DNA of 64,000 nt from Grimontia celer (GCF_900055185.1 NZ_FIZX01000001.1:1798001-1862000), one strand, 5' to 3'; shown: positions 1 to 10,717, counted from the first letter of the stretch. Notes: generated by a model from the sequence alone, not told the origin. Made by a program: numbers and translations.

Positions 1-657
1 TTTAGCTGTTGCCGCATCTTTCTGGCGGTCAGCAATAATGCCCAATTTCAACAGTGCATCGGCGCGTTTACTTGATTTGGCAAACTGGCTGACAGCAGTG
101 AAGTTTTTCTTCGCATCGTCTAACTGGCTTTTTGAGAAGTACAATTGACCCAGCCAGTAGTGTGCGTTTGGCTTGTAAATTGATTCAGGGTATTTCGCCA
201 GGAATGCGTTGAACGCTTCTGTCGCGCCTGCATAGTTCTTCTCTTTCAGGATGAGATTGACTGCCGCATCATATTCCGTATTCTCAGACTGATTCGCCGA
301 GTATTTTTCCGTTGAAGCATTTTCTTGAGGCTTAGCTTCAACAGCAGGTGCCGGTTTCGCATTTCTCAGCGAATCAATCTCGCGGTAGAGATCTCGCTGA
401 CGTTCCAGCATCTGATTTAATTCGTAATTATTTCTTTCGACCGTGCCACGCAACTCATCGAGTTCGCTCGCCATCTGGTCTAGTTGGCGCTGCATGTCGA
501 TTTGCATCTGGTTTCGAGCTTCCAGCATTCGCTCCAAGCGCTCAACAGAGCTACCACTACCGCCCAACTCAGTCACCGGAGCAGGTGCGGCAGCCACAGG
601 GGCTGCCGCACTCACCAGTAACGCCAGCGATAGAGCACGCAAAGTGTTACTGTTCAT
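1..657 (-). CDS. cpoB: Cell division coordinator CpoB (YbgF), 3' end outside window
   Basis: Periplasmic protein that, in E. coli, links the Tol system with PBP1B during septal peptidoglycan synthesis. The window holds the N-terminal ~219 residues; the gene runs off the left edge without a stop. Visible: a signal peptide ending near APVAAAAP, a heptad-rich coiled coil at about residues 38-98 (the trimerisation helix), a low-complexity linker rich in P, A and E, then the start of TPR repeats (YDAAVNLIL, YPESIYKPNAHYWLGQLY). ATG at 657 is the natural start because the signal peptide follows at once. It is the last gene of the tol cluster, 15 bp after pal, as in E. coli. Identity is secure; only the C-terminal TPRs are missing. 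Confidence 0.93.
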   Translation of the reverse strand, partial: MNSNTLRALSLALLVSAAAPVAAAPAPVTELGGSGSSVERLERMLEARNQMQIDMQRQLDQMASELDELRGTVERNNYELNQMLERQRDLYREIDSLRNAKPAPAVEAKPQENASTEKYSANQSENTEYDAAVNLILKEKNYAGATEAFNAFLAKYPESIYKPNAHYWLGQLYFSKSQLDDAKKNFTAVSQFAKSSKRADALLKLGIIADRQKDAATAK

Positions 658-672
658 AAGATTTACCTTTAA

Positions 673-1194
673 TTAGTAAACCAGAACCGCACGACGGTTC
701 TTCGCGTAAGCTTCTTCACCCTGGCCAAGAACCAGTGGCTTTTCTTCACCGTAGCTTACGATAGAGATTTGAGATGCTGGTACGCCCAGTGCTTGCAGGT
801 ACTTAGCAACTGCATTTGCACGACGCTCGCCCAGCGCGATGTTGTACTCAGGAGTACCACGCTCATCTGCGTGACCTTCTACAACTACTTTGATGTCTGC
901 ATTAGCGCGCAGGAATTCTGCGTGTGCATCCAGCATATCTTCAAACTGTGGCAGAACAGAGTAATCGTCGAAGCTGAAGTAAACAGTTTGAGACTGACGC
1001 AACTCGTTGTTACGGATCTCTTGCTCAGTCAGGCCGCCTTGACCGCCATCAACTGGAGTCACAACAGTAGTTTGTGAACCGTTGTTAGTTTCGGTGCCAG
1101 TGCTGTCGGTAGAGCTGTCGCTTGAGCTACATGCCGCCAGAGTAAACATAGGCAGCGCTACAGCCAAACCCTTAAGTACTTTATTAACTTGCAT
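673..1194 (-). CDS. pal: Peptidoglycan-associated lipoprotein Pal
   Basis: Outer-membrane lipoprotein that binds peptidoglycan and TolB and drives outer-membrane constriction at division. 173 aa, the usual Pal size. It has a lipoprotein signal with lipobox LAAC (lipidated Cys22), a Ser/Thr/Asn/Gly-rich linker to about residue 60, and a C-terminal OmpA-like domain with the diaminopimelate-binding segment [14 protein letters not shown] and the NALGERRA-type helix. It lies 33 bp after tolB and 15 bp before cpoB on the same strand, so it is part of the tolB-pal-cpoB unit. Nothing unusual seen. Confidence 0.97.
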   Translation of the reverse strand: MQVNKVLKGLAVALPMFTLAACSSSDSSTDSTGTETNNGSQTTVVTPVDGGQGGLTEQEIRNNELRQSQTVYFSFDDYSVLPQFEDMLDAHAEFLRANADIKVVVEGHADERGTPEYNIALGERRANAVAKYLQALGVPASQISIVSYGEEKPLVLGQGEEAYAKNRRAVLVY

Positions 1195-1227
1195 CTTGTT
1201 TTCCTTATATCAAATAAGCGCAAATAT

Positions 1228-2580
1228 TTATTGGAACGGGGACCATGCTGGGGCTCTCACCCGGCCATTAGTAGCTGGTAGTCTTGCTTTGAAGCGTCCA
1301 TCAATGGACACCAAAGAAAGCACGTTATTACGCCCGTAAACTGAGCTGTAAATGACCATACTGCCGTTTGGCGCCAGGCTTGGAGATTCATCCAACATAG
1401 TTTTCGTTAGAATCTCAACAGCACCCGTTTGCAAATCTTGTTTTGCAATGTTGTAGCCTGAGTCCGAGCGGTGAACCATCACCAGGTATCTACCATCCGG
1501 GGTAAGTTGACCGCCGAGGTTCTGGCTACCTTGCCAAGTAATCCTATTGGTAGAACCATCGGCTAAATTTACTCGATAAATCTGTGGTTTACCACCCCGG
1601 TCTGAGGTAAAGATCAAAGACTGCCCGTTTGGATCCCAGAATGGTTCGGTGTTATTCGCACGGCCTTTGGTGATCTGGTCCATCTTGCGCGTCTTCAAAT
1701 CCAACACGTAAACCTGAAGACTGCCAGTTTTCGACAGTACCATCGCCAGTTTGCTGCCGTCCGGAGAGAAGCGTGGCGAACCGTTGTGACGTGGAAATGA
1801 CGAAATCATTTCACGTTCACCGGTGTAGATATTCATCAGGAATATCTGAGCCTGACCATTCTCGAAACTCACGTAAGCCAATTGTTTGCCGTCAGGAGAC
1901 CATGCCGGTGACATCAAGGGTTGCTTGGAACGAAGTACCAGCAATTCGTTGTAGCCATCGTAGTCCGCAATACGAAGTTGGTAAGGGTGTTCCGCTTTGT
2001 CGTCGATAACCACGTACGCGATGCGCGTCAGGAATGCCCCTTTTTCGCCCGTTAACTTCTCATAAACCAAATCAGAAATGCGGTGCGCATACTGACGAAG
2101 TTGCTTGTCGCCAACCACTTTGCGGTTGTTCAGCAACAAGTGGTCTTTAGTCAGCACCAATTCACCAGTTGTAGACAATCCTTTGCTCTGACCGCCAGTC
2201 AACTGACCTCGGACGATATCGATCAGTTGGTAATTGATAAGGTACTTGCCATCCGCTGTTGGGCTGATCGTACCTGTTACCAACGCATCCACACCCATCG
2301 CTGTCCAGTCATTAAAATCCACTTGCTCATCGTTGTATGGCGTTTGTGGCATTTTATCAGTAGGCACTGGGCTAAACTTGCCGCTTCGCTGTAAATCCGA
2401 AGCCACGACCGCTGAAACATCCGTAGGAAGCTTGCCCTCGCCTTCCCATTTGAAAGGAACAATGGCAATTGGGCGCGCGGAGTCAATGCCTTCAGTAATG
2501 AAAAGCTCCAATGCTGCGTTAGCAGCCCCAGCCCAAAGCATAAGTATGAATGCTGACAAAGCATTCCATCGTTTTAACAT
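1228..2580 (-). CDS. tolB: Tol-Pal translocation protein TolB
   Basis: Periplasmic beta-propeller that shuttles between TolA and Pal. 450 aa from the ATG at 2580. This start is preferred over an in-frame start at 2604 because it begins the signal peptide ([15 protein letters not shown], cleavage after AGAANA) and has an AGAGAGG ribosome site 7 nt upstream, while the upstream start would overlap tolA. The N-terminal domain (about residues 25-165) carries the conserved FKWEG segment. The C-terminal six-bladed propeller shows repeated [11 protein letters not shown] / [13 protein letters not shown] / [10 protein letters not shown] motifs. 13 bp follow the tolA stop. Confidence 0.97.
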   Translation of the reverse strand: MLKRWNALSAFILMLWAGAANAALELFITEGIDSARPIAIVPFKWEGEGKLPTDVSAVVASDLQRSGKFSPVPTDKMPQTPYNDEQVDFNDWTAMGVDALVTGTISPTADGKYLINYQLIDIVRGQLTGGQSKGLSTTGELVLTKDHLLLNNRKVVGDKQLRQYAHRISDLVYEKLTGEKGAFLTRIAYVVIDDKAEHPYQLRIADYDGYNELLVLRSKQPLMSPAWSPDGKQLAYVSFENGQAQIFLMNIYTGEREMISSFPRHNGSPRFSPDGSKLAMVLSKTGSLQVYVLDLKTRKMDQITKGRANNTEPFWDPNGQSLIFTSDRGGKPQIYRVNLADGSTNRITWQGSQNLGGQLTPDGRYLVMVHRSDSGYNIAKQDLQTGAVEILTKTMLDESPSLAPNGSMVIYSSVYGRNNVLSLVSIDGRFKARLPATNGRVRAPAWSPFQ

Positions 2581-2593
2581 CCTAAATCCTCTC

Positions 2594-3685
2594 TTAACGC
2601 TCAAAATTGAGGTTCAAATCCCTCAATTTCGCTACGACATCAGAGTCTGATGGCATAGGGAATTTTCCAATCTTTGTCACGCTCGCTTTTGCAGAACGGC
2701 AAAGTGTTGCATTTCCAGACAACGTCGTGACATCCACAACTAGTCCGTCGGGTGCCAATCTAAGATTCAAGCGGCATTTTTGCCCAGCCATACTCGAGTC
2801 AACCAGCCAGTTTTGCTGAATCATATTGGTAAATCGAGCTGACCATTGTGCTACTTCACTGGCTATTTGTTGCCCTCGAGCCGATCCTCTGCTTTCAGAT
2901 TCCGACTCGAGACCGCTAAAAAGCTCGTTGAGGGCAGCCTCCTGCTCTGCCTGCTTACGCTTCGCTTCTGCTGCTTTACGCTCAGCTTCTTTACGCGCAG
3001 CTTCGGCTTTGCGGGCTTCCTCTTCGGCTTTTTTCTTCTCGGCTAACTTACGCTGGCGTTCCTCTTCCGCTTTGCGTGCTTCTTCTTCAGCACGCTGCTT
3101 TTCGGCCAGTTTACGTTGACGTTCTTCCTCAGCTTTACGTTGCTCTTCCACGGCGCGCTGACGGTCTGCTTCTGCTTTCTTCGCTGCTTCTTCCGCTTTG
3201 CGTTGTTCCTCTACGCGACGAACACGCTCAGCTTCGGCCGCAGCAGCTTTCTCCTGGGCAATACGCGTGGCTTCTTCAGCTTTGCGCTGCTCTTCAGCGG
3301 CTTTTTTCTTGGCATCAGCAATGCGCTTGCGCTCAACTTCTGCTTCACGAGCCTCTTTCTCAGCAGCCAGTTTTTCTGCTCTCAGCTCACGCAGACGTTT
3401 TTCTTCCTGCTCACGCTGCTGCTCAAGCAAATCAGCTTGCTGTTCCAAACGACGGAGACGATCGTCTTCCTGACGTTTGGCTTCATCACGCTGCTGGCGA
3501 ATTTTTCTCGCCTGCTCGTTCACCACACTTGGGTCTATAACGACAGCTTCAATGCTTTGCCCTACAGGTTGGTGCGAGACTTTCGTAAAGTCCGCCCCCC
3601 AAAGCAAGCCACCGAATAATGCAGCATGCAGCAATACAGAAACAAAAGTTGCGCCTGTGTAACTCGATTTCTGAGTTTTCTTCAT
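2594..3685 (-). CDS. tolA: Inner-membrane spanning protein TolA
   Basis: Energised by TolQR, TolA crosses the periplasm to pull on TolB/Pal. 363 aa from ATG 3685; an alternative ATG at 3697 overlaps the tolR stop (ATGA). An N-terminal TM helix (about residues 10-27) is followed by a very long charged helix (about 55-260) made of K/A/E/R-rich repeats, including a nearly exact duplicated stretch around [10 protein letters not shown] and [10 protein letters not shown]. The C-terminal globular domain (about 275-363) has the conserved Cys pair in [10 protein letters not shown] and NATLCRSA. The helical repeat number varies freely in the family, so the shorter size than E. coli is not alarming. Confidence 0.95.
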   Translation of the reverse strand: MKKTQKSSYTGATFVSVLLHAALFGGLLWGADFTKVSHQPVGQSIEAVVIDPSVVNEQARKIRQQRDEAKRQEDDRLRRLEQQADLLEQQREQEEKRLRELRAEKLAAEKEAREAEVERKRIADAKKKAAEEQRKAEEATRIAQEKAAAAEAERVRRVEEQRKAEEAAKKAEADRQRAVEEQRKAEEERQRKLAEKQRAEEEARKAEEERQRKLAEKKKAEEEARKAEAARKEAERKAAEAKRKQAEQEAALNELFSGLESESESRGSARGQQIASEVAQWSARFTNMIQQNWLVDSSMAGQKCRLNLRLAPDGLVVDVTTLSGNATLCRSAKASVTKIGKFPMPSDSDVVAKLRDLNLNFER

Positions 3686-3693
3686 TCCATCTC

Positions 3694-4140
3694 TCATGAA
3701 TCAAGCGGTTCCGTCATCAAGCCGACTGATGAAACCCCAGCTTGGTTCAATGCATCCAAGGTGAGAATGATTTCTGAATACGGCACGCGTCCATCACCAC
3801 CAACAAGCACAGGTGATTTAGGGTTAATTTCTAGCTCTGCCTTCACGCGGATAAGTAGATCCTGAAGTGACAGACCGCGTTGCATGTCTCCGTTATTCAC
3901 GGAAAGTCCTAAACCGCCGTTCTGATCAACTTCTACGATAATAAACGCGCCGCTGTCTTCTTCTTTTGCAAGCTCCGCTGCCGTTTTAGCATTCGATGTT
4001 TGTGGAAGATCCACATCCACACCCTGCGTCACGAAAGGCGCTGTCACCATGAAAATAATCAAGAGTACCAACATCACGTCAATGTATGGCACCACGTTGA
4101 TTTCGGCGTTCATTTTCCGCCGTTTACGCTGGTAAGGCAT
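3694..4140 (-). CDS. tolR: Tol-Pal proton channel subunit TolR
   Basis: ExbD/TolR family; with TolQ it forms the proton-driven motor acting on TolA. 148 aa, normal size. It has a cytoplasmic basic N-terminus ([25 protein letters not shown]), one TM helix containing the essential Asp in the [15 protein letters not shown] segment (about residue 21), and a periplasmic domain ending [11 protein letters not shown]. Three bp after tolQ; its stop overlaps the first possible tolA start. Confidence 0.97.
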   Translation of the reverse strand: MPYQRKRRKMNAEINVVPYIDVMLVLLIIFMVTAPFVTQGVDVDLPQTSNAKTAAELAKEEDSGAFIIVEVDQNGGLGLSVNNGDMQRGLSLQDLLIRVKAELEINPKSPVLVGGDGRVPYSEIILTLDALNQAGVSSVGLMTEPLDS

Positions 4141-4143
4141 ACA

Positions 4144-4830
4144 TTACTCCTTCGGTGAAGCAAACGCCTGACGGTGAAGAATGCTCGAAAACTCTTCCAT
4201 GAAGTTGATGTAGTTGTTCTCAAGCTTGCCCACTTTCGCAGTAAATCGGTTGTACGCCATCACTGCTGGGATAGCAGCAAACAGACCCATTGCAGTTGCA
4301 ACCAGTGCTTCCGCGATACCCGGTGCAACCATGGCGAGAGTTGCTTGCTTAACAGCGCCCAGCGCGATAAATGCGTGCATGATGCCCCACACAGTACCGA
4401 ACAGGCCGATGTATGGCGTGATTGAACCGACCGTCGCGAGGAATGGCAAATTGGTTTCCAACGATTCCACTTCTTTTGAAAGAGAAACACGCATTGCACG
4501 GGAAGTCCCTTCCATCACCGCTTCCGGCACTTTGCCGTTGCTACGGTGAAGACGGGCAAATTCTTTAAAGCCAGAGTAGAAGATTTGCTCACTGCCTGAC
4601 AGGTTGTCTTTACGCGCCTGCACTTCCTGGAACAGTTGAGACAAGTCCATCCCGGACCAGAATCGGTCTTCAAAACGCTCCACTTTCGATGACGCTTCTG
4701 AAAGCACCTGCGAACGCTTTATGATCATTGCCCAAGACACGACAGACATGCCTAGCAGAACCAACATGACTGCTTTAACCAGCAGACTCGCCTGCAAGAA
4801 CAGGTCAAGAATTGAAAGTTCAGCGCTCAC
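4144..4830 (-). CDS. tolQ: Tol-Pal motor subunit TolQ
   Basis: MotA/TolQ/ExbB family inner-membrane protein that forms the pentameric ring of the TolQR motor. 228 aa. TM helices at about residues 15-37, 135-157 and 168-190 are visible, with the conserved [23 protein letters not shown] and [22 protein letters not shown] segments that line the channel. Its start overlaps the end of ybgC by 11 bp, showing translational coupling in ybgC-tolQRA. Confidence 0.97.
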   Translation of the reverse strand: MSAELSILDLFLQASLLVKAVMLVLLGMSVVSWAMIIKRSQVLSEASSKVERFEDRFWSGMDLSQLFQEVQARKDNLSGSEQIFYSGFKEFARLHRSNGKVPEAVMEGTSRAMRVSLSKEVESLETNLPFLATVGSITPYIGLFGTVWGIMHAFIALGAVKQATLAMVAPGIAEALVATAMGLFAAIPAVMAYNRFTAKVGKLENNYINFMEEFSSILHRQAFASPKE

Positions 4831-5233
4831 TTAAAATCTCCGATTGAATCGATTTAGGGATGGATTTCGGTTTCATTTTCTCAGAATCGACACAGGCTAC
4901 CTTAACGGTGGCACGACACAACACATCGCCTTCTGAATTCACCAAATCTTGACAGAATGTGAGGGTCGCACGACGAACTTCAGGTACCGTTGTTTGAACG
5001 GTGAGTTCTTCGTCAAGCCTTGCGCCTTTGAGGAAATCAATGTCCATGTGACGTACGACAAACGCCGTATGTTCTTCAAATAATGTATGTTGATGGACAC
5101 CAATGCTGCGCAGAAGTTCGGTTCTCGCACGCTCGAAGTATTTGAGGTAGTTCGCATGATAGACGATCCCACCAGTATCGGTGTCTTCGTAGTAGATGCG
5201 AACAGGCCAGCAGAACGGATGGAGAGTCCTCAT
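4820..5233 (-). CDS. ybgC: Acyl-CoA thioesterase YbgC
   Basis: Hotdog-fold 4-hydroxybenzoyl-CoA-type thioesterase that hydrolyses acyl-CoAs and is tied to phospholipid metabolism. 137 aa, usual size. The catalytic Asp lies in [19 protein letters not shown], the family signature. It is the first gene of the ybgC-tolQRAB-pal-cpoB series. The 160-bp gap to ybgE contains the cyd terminator, so the tol promoter should lie within about 5234-5335. Confidence 0.95.
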   Translation of the reverse strand: MRTLHPFCWPVRIYYEDTDTGGIVYHANYLKYFERARTELLRSIGVHQHTLFEEHTAFVVRHMDIDFLKGARLDEELTVQTTVPEVRRATLTFCQDLVNSEGDVLCRATVKVACVDSEKMKPKSIPKSIQSEILSER

Positions 5234-5335
5234 CCTGATAATTACCTGAAATCCATAGTAAGGTTTAGCGAAATACTATAACTGACTTACTCAGTGTAAT
5301 AAAAGCACCAAGCGACGAGGCTGGTCACGAATGGC

Positions 5336-5373
5336 GCAAAATAAAACAGCCCAGCTGTTTTAGGCCGGGCTGT
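5336..5373 (-). terminator. Rho-independent terminator after the cyd operon
   Basis: On the minus strand ACAGCCC (5373-5367) pairs with GGGCTGT (5352-5346), followed at once by TTTTATTTTG. It lies 27 bp beyond the ybgE stop and separates cydABX-ybgE from ybgC-tol. Confidence 0.8.
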
Positions 5374-5399
5374 CGGTAACAGAGTGTTACAACGGGATG

Positions 5400-5711
5400 T
5401 CAAAGAAATGCTTTTACAAGCACAAAACTCATCACTACCCACGCAAACGGTGGAAAGAAAACGAGCTGCCAAAGCCAGAATCTTGGTTTGAAGGCCATTC
5501 CGTGAATCATTCCAGTACAGGTTGCCCAAATCAGTGCAGGTCCATTGGCTACGGTAAAGCCGCCAATCTTATCCGCGAAAGTTTGAGGGTCCCACATGAC
5601 TAACCCGCCGCATGCTAACGCCATTGCCAGCGATAGCAGCATCAGCACACGGATATGAAGACGGTCATGGAGACCGTCTAGCATAGTCGTGAACTTAGTC
5701 TTCACTGTCAT
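5400..5711 (-). CDS. ybgE: cyd operon membrane protein YbgE
   Basis: Small membrane protein always found with cytochrome bd genes; its exact role is unsettled. 103 aa with three hydrophobic segments (about residues 17-37, 47-69 and 76-100). The segment LRIRVLMLLSLAMALACGGLVMWDP and the GMIHGMAFKPR motif match the family. Its ATG lies inside the end of cydX (17-bp overlap), so the two are translationally coupled. Confidence 0.88.
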   Translation of the reverse strand: MTVKTKFTTMLDGLHDRLHIRVLMLLSLAMALACGGLVMWDPQTFADKIGGFTVANGPALIWATCTGMIHGMAFKPRFWLWQLVFFPPFAWVVMSFVLVKAFL

Positions 5712-5805
5712 GATCCATGGCTTCGGTGTGTTCTAACCAAAGCGCATTGATAATACCGAACGAGCACGCCAGCAATACACCCAGAATCCAAGCGAAATAC
5801 CACAT
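5695..5805 (-). CDS. cydX: Cytochrome bd-I small subunit CydX
   Basis: 36-aa single-TM subunit required for stability and activity of cytochrome bd-I. It reads MWYFAWILGV...EHTEAMDHDSED, with the typical MWYFAWILG start, one TM helix (residues 4-23) and an acidic tail. It was found by reading the gap between cydB and ybgE: ATG at 5805, TAA at 5697-5695, GGAG ribosome site upstream. 15 bp after cydB. Easily missed because of its size. Confidence 0.95.
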   Translation of the reverse strand: MWYFAWILGVLLACSFGIINALWLEHTEAMDHDSED

Positions 5806-5820
5806 GGTTAACTCCTTCTC

Positions 5821-6957
5821 TTAGTACAGTGAGGTTTTGTTTTCTTCGATGAACTTGTCATCCAGACGACCGAACATCTTGTAGTAACACCATGCGGTGT
5901 AAGACAGGATGATTGGCACCATCACAATTGCTACGCCCGTCATAATGTTCAGCGTCAACTCGCTCGACGTCGCATCCCACATCGTAAGGCTGTGCGATGG
6001 GAACAAGCTAGAAGGCATCACGAATGGGAACATCGCAAAACCTGCCGTCAAAATCACACCCGCAATCGCCAGGCTGTTGAACAAAAACGCAAAACCGTCA
6101 CGCTCGAAACGCGCACATACGGCAACCAACAGTGGCATAAATACCGCCAACGCCGGTGCAGCCCACAGTAGCGGGTAAGCTTCGTAGTTATTGAACAGTG
6201 CACCGGTTAAGGTCATCACTTCTTTGTTCAATGGGTTCGACGTTGCATTGGTCATGATTTCGCTTGTGATCACATAGCCTTCAATGCTTTGCGCCCAGAA
6301 GCCAGCAAGTGCAAAACATACCGCAGTCAGAATCGCAGAAATCTGCGCCACGTTACGTGCACGTACATGAAGTGCATCAGTGGTTTTCATCTGAAGATAA
6401 GTCGCGCCTTGAGTCACGATCATGAACAAGCTGACTAAACCACATAGAATCGCAAACGGATTCAGCAGGCCAAAGAAAGAACCACGGTAAGTTGGGATCA
6501 GGAACTCGTTCAGTTCAAACGGTACACCTTGCAGCAAGTTACCAAATGCCACACCAAAGATGATTGGCGGCACGAAGCTACCCACAAAAATGCCCCAGTC
6601 CCAGGTTTTACGCCAGCGTGGGTCTTCAATTTTCGAACGGTAGTCAAAACCAATTGGACGGAACCACAGAGCCGCCAGTGTCAGAATCATCGCTAGGTAG
6701 AAACCTGAAAACGACACCGCATACACCAAAGGCCACGCTGCGAACAGCGCACCACCAGCGGTGATCAACCAAACTTGGTTACCATCCCAGTGAGGCGCAA
6801 TGGAGTTAATCATCACGCGACGCTCGTTATCGGTTTTACCAATAACTGGCACCAACGCGCCGACACCCATATCAAAGCCATCGGTAATCGCGAAGCCGAT
6901 CAGCAGAACACCAATCAGTGCCCACCAAATCAGACGTAGAATCTCGTATTCAAACAT
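5821..6957 (-). CDS. cydB: Cytochrome bd-I ubiquinol oxidase subunit II
   Basis: Partner subunit of the CydAB quinol oxidase in the inner membrane, used under low oxygen. 378 aa, the expected length, with about eight to nine TM helices. It starts MFEYEILRLIWWALIGVLL and carries the conserved FDMGVGALVPVIG and NSIAPHWDGNQVWLITAGGALFAAWP segments. 14 bp after cydA and 15 bp before cydX, in the canonical cydABX-ybgE order. Confidence 0.97.
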   Translation of the reverse strand: MFEYEILRLIWWALIGVLLIGFAITDGFDMGVGALVPVIGKTDNERRVMINSIAPHWDGNQVWLITAGGALFAAWPLVYAVSFSGFYLAMILTLAALWFRPIGFDYRSKIEDPRWRKTWDWGIFVGSFVPPIIFGVAFGNLLQGVPFELNEFLIPTYRGSFFGLLNPFAILCGLVSLFMIVTQGATYLQMKTTDALHVRARNVAQISAILTAVCFALAGFWAQSIEGYVITSEIMTNATSNPLNKEVMTLTGALFNNYEAYPLLWAAPALAVFMPLLVAVCARFERDGFAFLFNSLAIAGVILTAGFAMFPFVMPSSLFPSHSLTMWDATSSELTLNIMTGVAIVMVPIILSYTAWCYYKMFGRLDDKFIEENKTSLY

Positions 6958-6971
6958 GTCTCACGCTCTCC

Positions 6972-8558
6972 TTATGCTTCAACTTGACGCGCAAGATCCG
7001 TTTCCGGGGTCTTTAGCTTTTCAAAGTGATAACGGCCTGTTTTTAGGCTGCTAGGGCCTAAGCGCGCGAATTTAACCATCAGGTACACTTCAGCAATCAG
7101 GAACACTGTGTACAGTGCAACGATCGCAACCAGTGAAGTGATAATTTCTGACGCAGGAAGGTTAGATGCTGCCATGTGTACTGGCAGAATTTCACCCACC
7201 GCCCAAGGCTGACGACCATACTCAGCAACGAACCAACCCGCTTCACAGGCAATCCATGGCAGTGGGATACCAAACAGAGCCAGTTTGAGAAGCCATGGTT
7301 TTTCATCGATTTTCTGGCGACAAGTTTGATAGAACGCCATACCGAAGATGAACAGCATTGCGAAGCCACACGCTACCATGATGCGGAAGCTCCAGAATAG
7401 CGGTGCTACCTGTGGAATAGAGTCTTTTGCCGCTTGTTTGATTTGTGCTTCTGTCGCATCAACAACGTTTGGTGTTTGTTGTTTCAACAGCAGACCAAAA
7501 CCTAGGTCTTTCTTCACGTCGTCAAACGCTGCCAGGTTTTCAGGTGTTCTTTCACCCGCACGCAATTTCTCAAGCAAGCCGTACGCAATCATACCGTTAC
7601 GGATACGCGCTTCGTGCTCATCAACGATGTCATGTAAGCCCGTTACCTGCTTATCGAAAGAACGCGTCGCGATGATACCCATCACGTATGGGATCTTAAT
7701 CGCGTAATCCGTTTCCATGGTTTCTTGATTAGGGAAACCGAATACGGTGAAGGCAGCTGGTGCTGGCTCTGTGTGCCATTCCGCTTCGATGGCGGCCAGT
7801 TTGACTTTCTGAACGTCGCCCAGCTCATAGCCAGATTCGTCACCCAGTACGATAGTAGACAGAATGCCTGCCATACCAAATGATGCAGCAATCGCGAAAG
7901 AGCGGCGCGCAAACGCAACGTCACGACCTTTCAACAGATAGTAAGCACTGATACCCAGAACGAACATTGCACCTGTGGTGTAACCTGCCGCAACGGTGTG
8001 AACAAATTTCACCTGCGCAACCGGGTTAAGTACAACTTCAGCAAAGCTCACCATTTCCATTCGCATGCTTTCGAAGTTGAACTCCGCACCCACAGGATTT
8101 TGCATCCAGCCGTTAGCGACGAGAATCCAAAGCGCAGAAAAGTTGGAGCCAATGGCGGTCAGCCAAGTGACGGTAAGGTGTTGGCGCTTGGAGAGACGGT
8201 CCCAACCGAAGAAGAACATACCGACAAGGGTAGATTCCAGGAAGAAGGCCATCAGCGCTTCGATAGCCAGAGGGGCACCGAAAATATCGCCGACATAGTG
8301 AGAATAGTATGCCCAGTTAGTACCAAACTGGAACTCCATGGTGAGGCCGGTAGCGACGCCCAACGCGAAGTTAATACCAAATAGCTTACCCCAGAACTTG
8401 GTCATGTCCTTGTAGATTTGCTTATCGGTCATCACATACAGCGACTCCATGATGGCTAGCAGGAATGCCATACCCAGAGTCAGTGGGACAAACAAGAAGT
8501 GATACATCGCAGTCAGTGCAAACTGGAACCGCGACAGATCAACAATATCAGTTAACAT
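6972..8558 (-). CDS. cydA: Cytochrome bd-I ubiquinol oxidase subunit I (long Q-loop)
   Basis: Haem b558/b595/d-carrying subunit that oxidises ubiquinol and reduces O2 to water. 528 aa from the ATG at 8558, chosen over an in-frame start at 8597 because [20 protein letters not shown] aligns with CydA N-termini (haem ligand His in the first helix) and a GGAG site lies 7 nt upstream. The region between the [19 protein letters not shown] and [12 protein letters not shown] segments is long (about 100 residues), marking the long Q-loop E. coli type. The [12 protein letters not shown] motif is present. A possible ArcA box lies upstream at 8721-8736. Confidence 0.97.
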   Translation of the reverse strand: MLTDIVDLSRFQFALTAMYHFLFVPLTLGMAFLLAIMESLYVMTDKQIYKDMTKFWGKLFGINFALGVATGLTMEFQFGTNWAYYSHYVGDIFGAPLAIEALMAFFLESTLVGMFFFGWDRLSKRQHLTVTWLTAIGSNFSALWILVANGWMQNPVGAEFNFESMRMEMVSFAEVVLNPVAQVKFVHTVAAGYTTGAMFVLGISAYYLLKGRDVAFARRSFAIAASFGMAGILSTIVLGDESGYELGDVQKVKLAAIEAEWHTEPAPAAFTVFGFPNQETMETDYAIKIPYVMGIIATRSFDKQVTGLHDIVDEHEARIRNGMIAYGLLEKLRAGERTPENLAAFDDVKKDLGFGLLLKQQTPNVVDATEAQIKQAAKDSIPQVAPLFWSFRIMVACGFAMLFIFGMAFYQTCRQKIDEKPWLLKLALFGIPLPWIACEAGWFVAEYGRQPWAVGEILPVHMAASNLPASEIITSLVAIVALYTVFLIAEVYLMVKFARLGPSSLKTGRYHFEKLKTPETDLARQVEA

Positions 8559-8960
8559 AGTAACTCCTTCATCGTCAGGCTGACTGACGCACGACACTTA
8601 CGTATCGTTAAGTAAATGCTTAATCACCTGCGAGCCAAACAGCTCGCGCTTAACTGAGCTTCCTTACGGGGACTGTGTAAACAGCCATCCCTCTTTATGT
8701 TGCACGAATGTGCTGCACTGGTTAGGATTTTGTTAAGCATCTCCTAATATAGTGCCAGCTAATACTAAACATTCTGAGGACGAGCTTCAAAGCCTTTGGA
8801 GCAATCTCACATTGACTGCTGTCAAATTAATCAACTTTGGGTGTTCAAATCGTTTGAATTCAAGATCCAGATCAAAACAAAACCCAAATTAGACGTTGGC
8901 AGATATAGAAACTTTCTAGCACGTGACATTTGCACTAGAAGTATTGTTCAGAGAGGAAAA
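8559..8960 (-). promoter_or_regulatory. cydA upstream region, no gene
   Basis: About 400 bp between cydA and the ruvB terminator with no credible gene. A 70-codon plus-strand open frame (8796-9008) shows no start signal or family resemblance. The region is AT-rich around 8740-8940 and should carry the cydA promoter; GTTAA/TTAAC words recur at 8607-8622, 8652-8656 and 8721-8736. Confidence 0.5.
8721..8736 (+). promoter_or_regulatory. Possible ArcA binding site upstream of cydA
   Basis: GTTAG and GTTAA form a direct repeat with a 6-bp spacer (11 bp start to start), the arrangement typical of ArcA~P sites, about 165 bp upstream of the cydA ATG. E. coli cydAB is ArcA-activated. Assignment is by motif resemblance only. 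Confidence 0.4.
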
Positions 8961-8990
8961 ATAGCAAAGGCTGACACTAGGCCAGCCTTT
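8961..8990 (-). terminator. Terminator after ruvB
   Basis: AAAGGCTG (8966-8973) pairs with CAGCCTTT (8983-8990) around a 9-nt loop. On the minus strand the hairpin is followed by GCTATTTTTC, so it terminates ruvAB, whose stop is about 28 bp before it. Confidence 0.7.
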
Positions 8991-9018
8991 AAAAAGAGGG
9001 AGATATAGTGGTGCTTGC

Positions 9019-10026
9019 TCACTCAGGCATATCAAATCCAAAATGAAGATATGCTCGCTGACTTGCAATACGCCCTCTTGGGGTGCGCTGCAAGTAGCCT
9101 TGTTGGATAAGATAAGGCTCTAACACATCTTCGATTGTGTCTTTCGCTTCACCAATTGCCGCGGCAAGGTTATCTAAACCAACCGGGCCACCGTCAAACT
9201 TCTCGATAATTGCAGTGAGAAGCTTTCTGTCCATGTAATCGAAACCTTGGTTATCGACATCCAACATGTCCAACGCTTTTGATGCCACATCCGCATTGAT
9301 ACGACCATCAGCTTTGACTTCCGCATAGTCGCGAACACGGCGAAGAAGACGGTTCGCGATACGTGGCGTTCCACGTGCACGTCTCGCGATTTCAAATGCA
9401 CCTTCTTCATCCATATCCAGATTCAGGCAATTCGCGCTGCGTTGAACAATGCCTTTGAGGTCGGCAATGTTGTAGTACTCAAGGCGCTGAGTAATGCCGA
9501 AGCGGTCACGCAGTGGTGAGGTTAACGAACCAGCACGTGTCGTTGCGCCCACTAGCGTAAATGGTGGCAAGTCGATCTTGATAGAACGAGCAGCCGGGCC
9601 TTCACCAATCATGATATCCAGTTGGTAGTCTTCCATCGCTGGATACAACACTTCTTCCACAACAGGACTCAAGCGGTGAATTTCATCAATGAAAAGAACA
9701 TCGTTTGGCTCAAGATTGGTCAGAAGCGCCGCCAAGTCACCCGCTTTTTCCAGCACAGGACCAGAGGTCGTGCGAATATTCACTTCCATCTCATTGGCAA
9801 CAATATTTGCTAACGTGGTTTTACCCAGACCTGGAGGCCCAAAGATCAGCAAATGGTCGAGGGCTTCTTCACGTTTACGCGCCGCATGAATAAAGATCTC
9901 CATCTGGTCACGGACGTGATCCTGACCTTGATAATCTGACAGCATCTTTGGGCGAATAGCGCGGTCAATGACGTCGTCTTCACGGCTCGGTGGTACCGTG
10001 CCCATCAGTCGATCAGCTTCAATCAT
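9019..10026 (-). CDS. ruvB: Holliday junction branch migration helicase RuvB
   Basis: AAA+ ATPase motor that drives branch migration with RuvA. 335 aa. Walker [12 protein letters not shown], Walker [10 protein letters not shown], sensor segment [18 protein letters not shown], and a C-terminal winged helix ending in the RTPRGRIAS motif. It follows ruvA by 14 bp. Typical in length and motifs. Confidence 0.98.
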   Translation of the reverse strand: MIEADRLMGTVPPSREDDVIDRAIRPKMLSDYQGQDHVRDQMEIFIHAARKREEALDHLLIFGPPGLGKTTLANIVANEMEVNIRTTSGPVLEKAGDLAALLTNLEPNDVLFIDEIHRLSPVVEEVLYPAMEDYQLDIMIGEGPAARSIKIDLPPFTLVGATTRAGSLTSPLRDRFGITQRLEYYNIADLKGIVQRSANCLNLDMDEEGAFEIARRARGTPRIANRLLRRVRDYAEVKADGRINADVASKALDMLDVDNQGFDYMDRKLLTAIIEKFDGGPVGLDNLAAAIGEAKDTIEDVLEPYLIQQGYLQRTPRGRIASQRAYLHFGFDMPE

Positions 10027-10040
10027 TCCAAATCACCCTA

Positions 10041-10670
10041 TTAGACCATTGAGCGCAGCGCATCACGGATAATCGCCTCGCTCTTCATGCCGTCAACGGC
10101 CACTTGCTTGACCACTTTCTCAGCCTGTGCAGCTTTGTAGCCCAGTGCTATAAGTGCACTGATCGCTTCATCTTTCGGATCATTCGATGCCGCAACAACA
10201 GTTTCATTGCTTGCTGCACGGCGGGCCGCGGCATCGGCATGTGGTGTGAAGAGGTCGAAGGCATGCCAGTTTTTCAGGCGATCACGCATTTCGATCACCA
10301 AACGTTCTGCAGTTTTCTTACCAACACCCGGGATTTTGACTAGCGTTGAGACATCTTCACGCTCGACGCTGTCGACAAATTGAGTTGCCGTCATACCGGA
10401 AAGAATCGCCAGACCCAGTTTAGGACCAACGCCATTGGCTTTGATGACTTCGCGGAATAAAGCACGTTCGATGGTGGTGTTAAACCCATAGAGGAGCTGC
10501 GCGTCTTCACGCACCACGAAGTGAGTGTAAACAATCGCTTCTTCACCCACTTCTGGCAATTCATAGAAGCAGCTCATAGGCATACTGACTTCGTAACCCA
10601 CGCCATTAACTTCCAGCAGGATTTCAGGGGGTTGCTTTTCAAGCAAAATTCCGCGTAATCGGCCAATCAC
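10041..10670 (-). CDS. ruvA: Holliday junction DNA-binding protein RuvA
   Basis: Tetrameric junction-binding partner of RuvB. 209 aa from GTG 10670, which places the initiator directly before IGRLRG as in E. coli RuvA. A TTG at 10676 would add two residues and has a poorer ribosome site (TTTGAG lies 8 nt before the GTG). Domains: OB fold (1-64), two HhH motifs ([27 protein letters not shown]) and a flexible linker leading to the C-terminal three-helix RuvB-binding domain. Unlike many relatives, ruvC does not follow nearby: about 7 kb of other genes lie upstream. Confidence 0.96.
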   Translation of the reverse strand: MIGRLRGILLEKQPPEILLEVNGVGYEVSMPMSCFYELPEVGEEAIVYTHFVVREDAQLLYGFNTTIERALFREVIKANGVGPKLGLAILSGMTATQFVDSVEREDVSTLVKIPGVGKKTAERLVIEMRDRLKNWHAFDLFTPHADAAARRAASNETVVAASNDPKDEAISALIALGYKAAQAEKVVKQVAVDGMKSEAIIRDALRSMV

Positions 10671-10717
10671 AATCAAAACTCAAATTGTTGCTAATAATTG
10701 TGATTAGGATAATGAAC

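Noticed and set aside
2600-2640. tRNA-like T-arm text GAGGTTCAAATCCCTC
   Set aside because: It lies inside the 3' end of tolA and no other tRNA arm or acceptor stem can be built around it.
2826-3619. Several long plus-strand open frames opposite tolA
   Set aside because: They are shadows of the repetitive K/A/E/R-rich helix codons; no ribosome sites and low-complexity S/A/L-rich translations.
8796-9008. 70-codon open frame upstream of cydA
   Set aside because: No ribosome site, overlaps the ruvB terminator, and no recognisable protein features.
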